Position numbers and translations under genes: made by a program. DNA of 6,132 bases from DATIHT01 sp035480415 (lineage in GTDB: Bacteria; Patescibacteriota; Microgenomatia; Curtissbacterales; GWA2-41-24): positions 1-6,132 of the forward strand of contig DATIHT010000086.1 of the NCBI GenBank assembly GCA_035480415.1, in the 5' to 3' direction. Numbering within the stretch: position 1 is the stretch's first letter; every line of letters begins with the position of its first letter. Positions 1 to 4,493 of this stretch are shown piece after piece. The notes below the pieces were generated by a model that saw only the letters and a list, made by a program, of their open reading frames with translations, searched no databases and was not told the DNA's origin.

Positions 1-957
1 TGTTATTCCAAAATCTTCATCGGTAGCCAACGCAAGAAATGCTTTGGCACCGGCATATAATTCAACAAGCTCACTATCTTCGACATAACCTAAAAACTCT
101 ACGTTATCTCCGGCAATATCATGTATCTTTCTGTCCTCGGCGCCATAACCTGCAGCTTTTCCAACCACTTTAAGCTTGAAACCCATTTTATTTGCAGCTT
201 CAATAGCAAGCGAGATTCCCTTACCCCCGACTATTCTGGAAACGACGAGGAAATAAGGTTCGTTAATTGTAGGTCGTTCATGGTTAATCGTTTTCTTTTT
301 CCTGGTCTCTGGTCTCTGGTCTCTACTTAACTCTACCGGTGGATAAATAACATCGCTAGATCTTCTGTAGAATTTTTTGATTCTGGAAGCAACTTCTTTT
401 GAATTGGCAATAAAATAATTAACCCTTTGCGATGCCTCAAAATCGTAAACCCGCATGAAGTGATTAACAAAAAAAGCATAAACCCGAACGGGCCAATACT
501 TTTGCCACTCTACAGAAGTTGGATATCCATACAGATACCTCGGTGGTGTATGACAGTAACAAATTTCGATCGGGTACCCAGGTTTTCGGGTTACTAGGTC
601 GCCAGATTCCCGCTTACCCGATGTCCTGATTACCCGGTTACCTAACAATCCTTTCGTTATGTACCAGCTACTCGAGCTAATCACTACATCATAATCCGCC
701 AACCGATTTCTAAAACTTCCCCATATAAAAGGAGCAAGAAATCTTAATGGACTATGTAATTTTGTGACAAAAAAAGGCACTTTTTGTGCCCAGGAAGTAA
801 CTATCTTTTTATCTTTAAAAAGTTCATACGTTTTGGAGTCTTCTCTATAAAAGGCTGTATAAATTGGAGCGTCTGGAAAAAGCTCAGATAAAGCCAAAAG
901 AACTCTCTCTGCTCCCCCAAACTCATTTAGATAATCATGAACCAGAGCAACCTTCAC
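1..957 (-). CDS. Group 1 (GT4-type) glycosyltransferase, 3' end cut off by the window
   Basis: Transfers a sugar from a nucleotide-sugar donor, probably to a cell-envelope glycan or lipid acceptor in the cytoplasm. The 319 visible residues start at a GTG (957-955). The N-terminal Rossmann domain opens with KVALVHDYLNEFGGAERVL, the acceptor-side glycine-rich start usual in GT4 enzymes. The segment CYCHTPPRYLYGY (133-145) and VIYPPVE (203-209) are also typical. The C-terminal donor domain begins at PYFLVVSRIVGGKG (234-247). The window ends at DEDFGIT, inside the E-x7-E donor-binding motif: its first Glu is E314, and the second lies beyond the edge. No stop interrupts the frame. Two low-complexity in-frame stretches, at residues about 105-128 and 211-232, lengthen loops that are shorter in relatives. 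There is no Shine-Dalgarno site; the GTG lies 6 nt after a -10 box, suggesting a leaderless mRNA. The exact sugar and acceptor cannot be read from the sequence. Confidence 0.93.
   Translation of the reverse strand, partial: MKVALVHDYLNEFGGAERVLLALSELFPDAPIYTAFYREDSKTYELFKDKKIVTSWAQKVPFFVTKLHSPLRFLAPFIWGSFRNRLADYDVVISSSSWYITKGLLGNRVIRTSGKRESGDLVTRKPGYPIEICYCHTPPRYLYGYPTSVEWQKYWPVRVYAFFVNHFMRVYDFEASQRVNYFIANSKEVASRIKKFYRRSSDVIYPPVELSRDQRPETRKKKTINHERPTINEPYFLVVSRIVGGKGISLAIEAANKMGFKLKVVGKAAGYGAEDRKIHDIAGDNVEFLGYVEDSELVELYAGAKAFLALATDEDFGIT
303..323. repeat. Three exact tandem copies of TGGTCTC inside the glycosyltransferase gene
   Basis: The plus strand carries TGGTCTC at 303-309, 310-316 and 317-323. 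In the gene these encode part of SRDQRPETRKK, a charged linker between VIYPPVE and the start of the donor domain, where relatives usually have a shorter loop. A pyrimidine-rich stretch (291-302, GTTTTCTTTTTCC-like) lies immediately before it on the plus strand. The same arrangement occurs in the exonuclease gene at 4041-4082, which suggests a common origin. The frame stays open. Confidence 0.85.
574..645. repeat. Degenerate repeat-rich in-frame insertion in the glycosyltransferase
   Basis: TTACCCG occurs at 614-620 and 630-636, GGTTACC follows at 636-642, and CGGGTTAC occurs at 587-594. The stretch encodes about 24 residues rich in Arg, Gly, Ser and Thr (residues 105-128) between the sheet ending SSSSWYITKG and the conserved IEICYCHTPPR. 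In related enzymes these two segments are normally separated by only a few residues. I infer that this is an expanded or inserted low-complexity element. Its repeat unit differs from the heptamers at 303-323. Confidence 0.5.
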
Positions 958-963
958 AGGGAA

Positions 964-972
964 ATTGTAGCA
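964..972 (-). promoter_or_regulatory. Extended -10 promoter of the glycosyltransferase, leaderless geometry
   Basis: Read on the minus strand, TGC precedes TACAAT (969-964), a TGn extended -10 box one base from TATAAT. Six bases then separate it from the GTG start at 957, so transcription would begin at or within a base or so of the start codon. No good -35 box is seen about 17 bases upstream, which is common for extended -10 promoters. The gene has no Shine-Dalgarno site, consistent with a leaderless transcript. The start site is inferred, not measured. Confidence 0.6.
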
Positions 973-996
973 AAATTAGAGTTTGAACATAAAAAG

Positions 997-1005
997 TGGT
1001 AAACT
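997..1005 (+). promoter_or_regulatory. Candidate extended -10 promoter for the EEP-family gene
   Basis: TGG followed by TAAACT (1000-1005) resembles an extended -10 box with two differences from TATAAT. Six bases further on, A1012 is the predicted first transcribed base, directly before the outer stem of the palindromic leader (1013). The -35 region is weak. The match is modest on its own, but the box-to-element spacing resembles that of the stronger promoter at 3404-3412 that precedes the related leader. Confidence 0.4.
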
Positions 1006-1012
1006 GCACACA

Positions 1013-1064
1013 TAGATTTAGACAACAACATCCCCGGAACAATTGTTCCTGTTGTATAAATCTA
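1013..1064 (+). promoter_or_regulatory. Structured 5' leader element A upstream of the EEP gene (candidate cis-regulatory RNA)
   Basis: This 52-base imperfect palindrome can fold into one long hairpin. The outer stem is TAGATTTA (1013-1020) with TAAATCTA (1057-1064). A middle stem pairs CAACA (1026-1030, or the alternative register 1023-1027) with TGTTG (1050-1054). A 5-nt one-sided bulge TCCCC (1031-1035) follows, and the apical palindrome is GGAACAATTGTTCC (1036-1049). Five T residues follow at 1066-1070, so in RNA it could also act as an attenuator or terminator. The EEP start codon is 36 nt downstream. The strings ACAACATCYCCGG and CCTGTTGYATAA are shared with element B at 3328-3391, in the same orientation relative to its downstream gene. 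I do not recognise it as a known riboswitch class. Structure and function are inferred by eye. Confidence 0.6.
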
Positions 1065-1100
1065 ATTTTTCAAAATAGGAAGTAACAATTTACATTTGCT

Positions 1101-1886
1101 ATGAGAATTGAAGCAATGCAGTGGAATATTGGTGCGGGTAAAATCGCGACTAAAGAGGGCTCTGACCTAAGGCACGATGCGTCGTACGATACGGAGGATT
1201 TGGATTACATCGAGAGACGCATTAGGCTGTATGATCCGGATATCATTACGCTTCAAGAAGTTCATAAAGGAGTAAATGGCGACCAAGCACAAGAAATAGC
1301 TAGTGTTCTTGGATATGAACATTTACATGTCTTCTCTCATTCAGTTTCCCATATTGACCCAGAATATGAATTGTCTCAAGCCATAATCTGCAGATTCCCC
1401 ATGCCGCCAGAATACACAAGCTTCCACTTACTGGCCGATGTTGGAGTGCGTATTCTTCACAATGGAGAAGTACAAGACCTGCACGAAAAAGGTGTCATCG
1501 TAACCACAGCTGACCTTGGTGATGATCAAAAGATGCATTTAGTTACAACCCATATGCATCCTTTTAGAAGGTTTAAAATAGCTCTCGATTCCGATACAGC
1601 AAAACGCACATTTGCTGGATTTGCAAAAATTATGGAGACTTTGGACCAATCAGTACCATGTATCACTCAAGGAGACTTTAATATTGATAAAAACTCCCTA
1701 ATGGAATGTTTCCCAAAACTTTTTGAGGGAGGTTTTAGTGAAGTTGTTCAAATAGAACCCACGTCACCCCGCGGATCAACCCCTGATCATGTTCTTTACC
1801 GTAGATTAAAACACTTGGGCTCAAGAGTAGATAATAATGTTTTAACAGACCACTACCCGATTATTTCGAGGTTCGAAATTGTCTAA
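1101..1886 (+). CDS. Endonuclease/exonuclease/phosphatase (EEP) family hydrolase
   Basis: A metal-dependent phosphodiesterase or phosphatase of the EEP fold (the family of exonuclease III, DNase I, sphingomyelinase and inositol phosphatases). All the expected motifs appear in order in the 261 residues: MQWNIG with N9, DIITLQEV with the metal ligand E53, TTHMHP with H151, QGDFNID with D192 and N194, STPDHVLY with D229-H230, and TDHYPI with the general-base pair D250-H251. No signal peptide or membrane segment is visible, so it is probably cytoplasmic. The ATG at 1101 starts directly on the first strand of the fold. The nearest purine-rich string, AGGAAGT at 1077-1083, is 17 nt away, too far for a normal ribosome site. 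The stop codon overlaps a direct-repeat copy (1883-1906). The substrate (DNA, RNA, lipid or nucleotide) cannot be decided. Its leader resembles that of the NAD-salvage gene opposite it. Confidence 0.9.
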   Translation: MRIEAMQWNIGAGKIATKEGSDLRHDASYDTEDLDYIERRIRLYDPDIITLQEVHKGVNGDQAQEIASVLGYEHLHVFSHSVSHIDPEYELSQAIICRFPMPPEYTSFHLLADVGVRILHNGEVQDLHEKGVIVTTADLGDDQKMHLVTTHMHPFRRFKIALDSDTAKRTFAGFAKIMETLDQSVPCITQGDFNIDKNSLMECFPKLFEGGFSEVVQIEPTSPRGSTPDHVLYRRLKHLGSRVDNNVLTDHYPIISRFEIV

Positions 1887-1906
1887 ATAAGCTTAAGCTG
1901 ATCATC
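1883..1906. repeat. Direct repeat copy 1 (duplicate of the exonuclease 3' end)
   Basis: These 24 bases match 3419-3442 with one mismatch (A1889 against C3425). The shared exact core is AGCTTAAGCTGATCATC (1890-1906), with the perfect palindrome AGCTTAAGCT inside it. Read on the minus strand, and in frame with the upstream phosphoribosyltransferase after its stop, this copy would encode NDDQLKLI followed by TAG. Those are the last eight residues and stop of the exonuclease. It fills most of the gap between the convergent EEP and phosphoribosyltransferase genes and overlaps the EEP stop codon. It might also form a weak bidirectional hairpin. Confidence 0.9.
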
Positions 1907-1921
1907 ATTTTTGGTACTTTA

Positions 1922-3310
1922 TCAAATGCTGCGTATTCCATTTGCTCTTGATCTCACTTCATCAAACAAATAATTTTTGATCAACTGCCCGTTATCATAT
2001 ACCAACAAAAGCTCACTCTCAAGATTATCACCGTTCTTTCTAACAACTGTTTGATATTTAGAACCCCTAAGAATTAAATCCAGATATCCGCTTTTACTAT
2101 TTTTACCAGGCTCAGTTTTTGGGGTCTTGGAAACGTTGACGCCCTTTCCATCAACTTCTGCGTAACTAATTTTGTAGACAAACTTTTGAGTATCTCTATT
2201 TATCTTCTGCAGAAGCGAACTACCCATTCCAAAAACTAAATTGCTTGCGCTGTATTTATGAGAAGTGGCAACGGAAAGAATCTTTTTAATCATATCAAGG
2301 CTCAACTTATCACTATGAAGAAGTCTTACGTTATTCAAAACCTTATACCCTTTCTTGTTTTTAGTACTTCCAAACGCCTTCTCCAGCTTTACTAGCGCAT
2401 TTAAAACTACATCCGGCGGATTTCCAGAATCCGTCCTCACAACCAAAAGCACTCCTGATTTTTTAACCTTCTCCCTCAGTTTCTTTCCCCATAAACTATC
2501 AATAGCATTCCATGTGTCATAAGTATCAGCAGGCAAGGCAACCAAAGGGCTTCTCTTCCCGAGCTCTTCAAAAATACTTGAAAAAGCCACACCTTCCTTA
2601 TCCTTACCCCAAACCATAATCGAACTATGCTCGGCAGCAGGAATCGAAGACGGTGCAAGCGAAGCATCATAATATTCATTTGCACAAATCATCCCAATAA
2701 TAGTGTCAGAACCGGAAAAGCTGACCAAGTGTGCAGCTCCACCAATTGCTGCAGACTCAGAAGAACTCACTCCCCTTGAACCAAAATCGTGCAATTTAAA
2801 CATTACCTCGTCACTTGGGCTATCGGCAGTTTTTTCTAGGAATCGAAATATTAATTTTCTAGCGTACCAGGATTGTGTTGCAACAGTTGTTGGATACCAA
2901 ACACGCAAAAGCATAGTTTCAAACCAGCCGACTACCCAAAAGCATTTGGGGTCTGTCGATTCAATCCTCATTAAAATATTGCTGGTCGGCACCACACTAC
3001 CTTCTTCTACAGCATAAATTTTGAGTGGAATTTTACCGTTAAGTTTTCTAACAATATACATCCACCCTTCCTTGTTAAAAGGAAGTTTGTGATGCTTAAA
3101 AAATGCATCGGCTTCTAAAACATCAGCGTCTGTCACTTTCTGGCTTAAATATTTTTTAAGGATGTACTGCAGGCCAAAAAAAACGGTTTTCTCAAAAATC
3201 CCGCCGCGGCTTTCCAGATATGCTACCAATTTGGTAGTTCTTGGCGGGTACTGCAAAAAGTGCCCCGATTTATACGAATCCGTATCTAAAATAAGGTTAA
3301 AACTATTCAC
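1922..3310 (-). CDS. nadV: Nicotinamide phosphoribosyltransferase
   Basis: Converts nicotinamide and PRPP to nicotinamide mononucleotide and pyrophosphate, the committing step of NAD salvage. The 462 residues are close to the family's usual length (human NAMPT has 491). Signatures include DTDSYKSGHFLQYPP at the N-terminus (Y13 in place of human Y18), TVFFGLQYILKKYL, KLHDFGSRGVSS (R179 for human R196, F176 for F193), and GSDTI with D202, equivalent to human D219, which favours nicotinamide over nicotinate. Further signatures are PAAEHSS with H228 (the human H247 equivalent), RTDSGNP with R292 and D294 (human R311 and D313), and FGMGSSLLQK. The human Y195 position is Ser178. The start is a GTG (3310-3308) without a Shine-Dalgarno site, 87 nt after a predicted transcription start. 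The gene stops with TGA, TAA in tandem. It follows the exonuclease in the same direction but has its own strong promoter and structured leader, so it is probably transcribed independently. Confidence 0.96.
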   Translation of the reverse strand: MNSFNLILDTDSYKSGHFLQYPPRTTKLVAYLESRGGIFEKTVFFGLQYILKKYLSQKVTDADVLEADAFFKHHKLPFNKEGWMYIVRKLNGKIPLKIYAVEEGSVVPTSNILMRIESTDPKCFWVVGWFETMLLRVWYPTTVATQSWYARKLIFRFLEKTADSPSDEVMFKLHDFGSRGVSSSESAAIGGAAHLVSFSGSDTIIGMICANEYYDASLAPSSIPAAEHSSIMVWGKDKEGVAFSSIFEELGKRSPLVALPADTYDTWNAIDSLWGKKLREKVKKSGVLLVVRTDSGNPPDVVLNALVKLEKAFGSTKNKKGYKVLNNVRLLHSDKLSLDMIKKILSVATSHKYSASNLVFGMGSSLLQKINRDTQKFVYKISYAEVDGKGVNVSKTPKTEPGKNSKSGYLDLILRGSKYQTVVRKNGDNLESELLLVYDNGQLIKNYLFDEVRSRANGIRSI

Positions 3311-3327
3311 TTTTTAATTTTTGGAAA

Positions 3328-3391
3328 TGAAACTTATGCAACAGGGGCTGTTAAAAAACAACGCCCGGAGATGTTGTCGCAACAAGTTTCA
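3328..3391 (-). promoter_or_regulatory. Structured 5' leader element B upstream of the nicotinamide phosphoribosyltransferase gene
   Basis: Read on the minus strand, the outer stem is TGAAACTT (3391-3384) with AAGTTTCA (3335-3328). The middle stem is CAACA (3376-3372) with TGTTG (3343-3339). A one-sided bulge TCTCC (3371-3367) follows, then an apical hairpin GGGC (3366-3363) with GCCC (3348-3345), extended by TGTT (3360-3357) with AACA (3352-3349) around a T-rich loop. Order and strings match element A: ACAACATCYCCGG (3377-3365) and CCTGTTGYATAA (3345-3334). The outer-stem and apical sequences differ between the two but remain paired, as expected for a conserved RNA fold. It starts 6 nt after the predicted transcription start and ends 17 nt before the GTG. 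A NAD-pathway effector would be a natural guess, but no known NAD riboswitch consensus is recognised. Confidence 0.6.
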
Positions 3392-3403
3392 ATCAATGGC
3401 CAA

Positions 3404-3412
3404 ATTATATCA
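3404..3412 (-). promoter_or_regulatory. Extended -10 promoter (consensus match) of the phosphoribosyltransferase gene
   Basis: On the minus strand, TGA directly precedes TATAAT (3409-3404), an exact TGnTATAAT extended -10 box. A possible -35, TTAAGC (3432-3427), lies 17 bases upstream within the 3' end of the exonuclease gene and matches TTGACA at three positions. Transcription should start near A3397, six bases downstream, just before the outer stem of leader element B. This is the strongest promoter match in the window. Confidence 0.75.
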
Positions 3413-3418
3413 TAGCGC

Positions 3419-3442
3419 CTAAATCAGCTTAAGCTGATCATC
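3419..3442. repeat. Direct repeat copy 2 (3' end of the exonuclease gene)
   Basis: This copy forms the last 24 bases of the exonuclease gene, encoding DDQLKLI, its preceding context and the TAG stop. It contains a perfect 16-base palindrome, ATCAGCTTAAGCTGAT (3423-3438); copy 1 breaks this palindrome at one base. The possible -35 of the phosphoribosyltransferase promoter overlaps it. Weaker similarity extends several bases further into the coding region (AAC AAC here against AAA AAT beside copy 1). Confidence 0.9.
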
Positions 3443-4447
3443 GTTGTTAATAGGCTTTGACTTTACACTTTGACTTTGACTCTCTCGTTCTTCTTTACCT
3501 CCCGGTATCTTCGCAGCAATACTCTTAAACCCCAGCCTTTCATATTCTGCCCTCACTTTATCCCAGTCTGGTTTAAACTCTAAATTCTCAATTTCAAATT
3601 TCAAATCCACATTCCTGTCCAGCTCCACCAATCTTTTGGCAGCCAAAGCCACGTCTTTATCTTTTTCAAGCTTGGTACGTACAGTCTCCCCAACTTCTGC
3701 GGTATGCTCAAATAAATTCTCTAGTGTGTGATATTTTTGCAGTAAAGTTGCAGCAGTTTTTGGCCCGATACCAGCCACCCCGGGTATATTGTCCGAAGGG
3801 TCTCCAACCAAAGATTTATAATCAACCATCTGGTGAGGTTCAAGCCCGTACTTCTCCTTAACTTCCGCACTTCCGTATAAGCTCACCTGATTTAGATTCC
3901 ACCCTGGCATTTGCACTTTTAAATTACCATCTACAAGTTGCAATACATCCCGATCACCAGACAAGATAATTACAAGATCCATCTTCGAGGAGCCTCCTCG
4001 TTGAGCCTCAGACGAGGAGGCTCCTCGACCCACGACTTTTGTTTTCTTACTAGGCTCTAGGCTCTGACCTCTAACCTCTAACGCTCGCGATGCAATAGTT
4101 GCTACTATATCATCCCCTTCAAATCCTTCTTTAGAAAAATAAGGAATGCCAAAAGCATCTAAAACTTTTTGAACTTTAGGAAGTTGTGGGTATAAATCCG
4201 GCGGTGCTGCTTTTCTTTGTGCCTTATATTTTTCAAATTCTATGTGGCGGAATGTAGGAGCCTTAGTATCAAAAGCACAGGCAATATGTGTAGGTTTAAC
4301 CTCATCGATTGCCTTAAGAAGCATGTTAGAAAATCCAAAAACGGCATTGGCCATTTCCCCATCCTTGTCCGTCAATGGAGGAAGGGCATGGTACGCACGA
4401 TGAAGCAGAGAATTTCCGTCAATTAAAAGTAATTTCACACCCAACAT
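3419..4447 (-). CDS. Stand-alone PolA-type 5'-3' exonuclease (flap nuclease domain)
   Basis: A structure-specific 5' nuclease that removes RNA primers and 5' flaps, equivalent to the N-terminal domain of DNA polymerase I. The 342 residues carry the metal-binding acidic residues in order: LLLIDGNSLL (D10), CAFDTKAPTFRH (D60), FEGDDIVA (E110, D112, D113), LSGDRD (D165, D167) and GDPSDN (D216, D219). The helix-hairpin-helix GVAGIGPKTAATLL (223-236) follows. Bacterial stand-alone versions are usually about 250-300 residues. The excess comes from a roughly 30-residue repeat-derived insert (124-155) placed just before the SGDRD strand, and from a repetitive tail (318-342). The tail ends PINNDDQLKLI, which resembles the start of the PolA proofreading domain, so this may be a PolA cut short at the domain boundary. 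The ATG at 4447 lies 6 nt after an extended -10 box (leaderless). The polymerase part is absent from the window. Confidence 0.93.
   Translation of the reverse strand: MLGVKLLLIDGNSLLHRAYHALPPLTDKDGEMANAVFGFSNMLLKAIDEVKPTHIACAFDTKAPTFRHIEFEKYKAQRKAAPPDLYPQLPKVQKVLDAFGIPYFSKEGFEGDDIVATIASRALEVRGQSLEPSKKTKVVGRGASSSEAQRGGSSKMDLVIILSGDRDVLQLVDGNLKVQMPGWNLNQVSLYGSAEVKEKYGLEPHQMVDYKSLVGDPSDNIPGVAGIGPKTAATLLQKYHTLENLFEHTAEVGETVRTKLEKDKDVALAAKRLVELDRNVDLKFEIENLEFKPDWDKVRAEYERLGFKSIAAKIPGGKEERESQSQSVKSKPINNDDQLKLI
3451..3480. repeat. Short tandem repeat in the exonuclease C-terminal tail
   Basis: The plus strand reads TAGGCTT, TGACTTT, ACACTTT, then GACTTTGAC: imperfect 6-7 base units that encode SQSQSVKSKP. 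The units TAGGCTT and TGACTTT resemble TAGGCTC and TGACCTC of the array at 4051-4082 in the same gene. The repeat lies after the last conserved part of the nuclease fold (GFKSIAAKIPGG), so it can vary without harming catalysis. Confidence 0.65.
3986..4027. repeat. Perfect 15-base GC-rich inverted repeat inside the exonuclease gene
   Basis: CGAGGAGCCTCCTCG (3986-4000) and its exact reverse complement CGAGGAGGCTCCTCG (4013-4027) flank a 12-base spacer. Each arm is itself nearly palindromic. The element is in frame and encodes GRGASSSEAQRGGSSK (about residues 140-155), directly before the conserved strand MDLVIILSGDRD. Other family members, such as E. coli Pol I, go from EAEKAGRP straight to VLISTGDKD here. 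Its base composition is much richer in GC than the surrounding gene. It looks like an inserted palindromic element. Confidence 0.85.
4051..4082. repeat. Heptamer array inside the exonuclease gene
   Basis: Four consecutive heptamers of the form TRRSCTC run on the plus strand: TAGGCTC, TAGGCTC, TGACCTC, TAACCTC, followed by TAAC. They encode LEVRGQSLEP (123-132). The array is preceded by GTTTTCTTAC (4041-4050), much as the TGGTCTC array in the glycosyltransferase is preceded by GTTTTCTTTTTCC. Together with the inverted repeat at 3986-4027 it makes up nearly the whole extra segment of the protein. Confidence 0.8.
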
Positions 4448-4453
4448 GAGGAG

Positions 4454-4462
4454 ATTTTAACA
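4454..4462 (-). promoter_or_regulatory. Extended -10 promoter of the exonuclease gene, leaderless geometry
   Basis: On the minus strand, TGT precedes TAAAAT (4459-4454), one base from TATAAT. The six bases CTCCTC then lead directly to the ATG at 4447, so the expected transcription start coincides with the start codon. CTCCTC is not a Shine-Dalgarno sequence; it is the complement-like sense. The promoter lies in the 46-base gap after the upstream 149-residue gene, so the exonuclease can be expressed independently. Confidence 0.6.
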
Positions 4463-4493
4463 TAGTGAAAATCTGAATTAATTTACGCTTTAC

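Noticed and set aside
121..330. Plus-strand open frame of 69 codons
   Set aside because: It lies antisense to the well-supported glycosyltransferase and has no family features; part of it is built of the heptamer repeat.
1022..1056. NAD+-I riboswitch in the leader because of the CAACA and CCCC strings
   Set aside because: The similarity is limited to a few bases, and the arrangement of stems and the 3' side do not match the NAD+-I pattern as I remember it. A model search would be decisive.
1013..1064. Element A as an integron attC site
   Set aside because: It forms an imperfect hairpin with a one-sided bulge, but the RYYYAAC/GTTRRRY core strings are not present and no integron integrase is nearby.
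1066..1070. Certain intrinsic terminator after element A
   Set aside because: The five T run after the stem is suggestive, but the stem base is AT-rich and element B lacks a comparable T run, so termination or attenuation is only noted as a possibility.
1077..1083. AGGAAGT as the ribosome binding site of the EEP gene
   Set aside because: It is 17 nt from the ATG, outside the usual range, and no other gene here uses such a site.
2703..3017. Plus-strand open frame of 104 codons
   Set aside because: It is antisense to the conserved core of nicotinamide phosphoribosyltransferase; no start context or recognisable domain.
1013..3391. Elements A and B as terminal inverted repeats of a transposon carrying EEP and the phosphoribosyltransferase
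   Set aside because: They are inverted relative to each other, but the outermost bases do not match between the two ends; each is complementary only within itself. No transposase and no target-site duplication is seen outside them. A leader RNA fits better.
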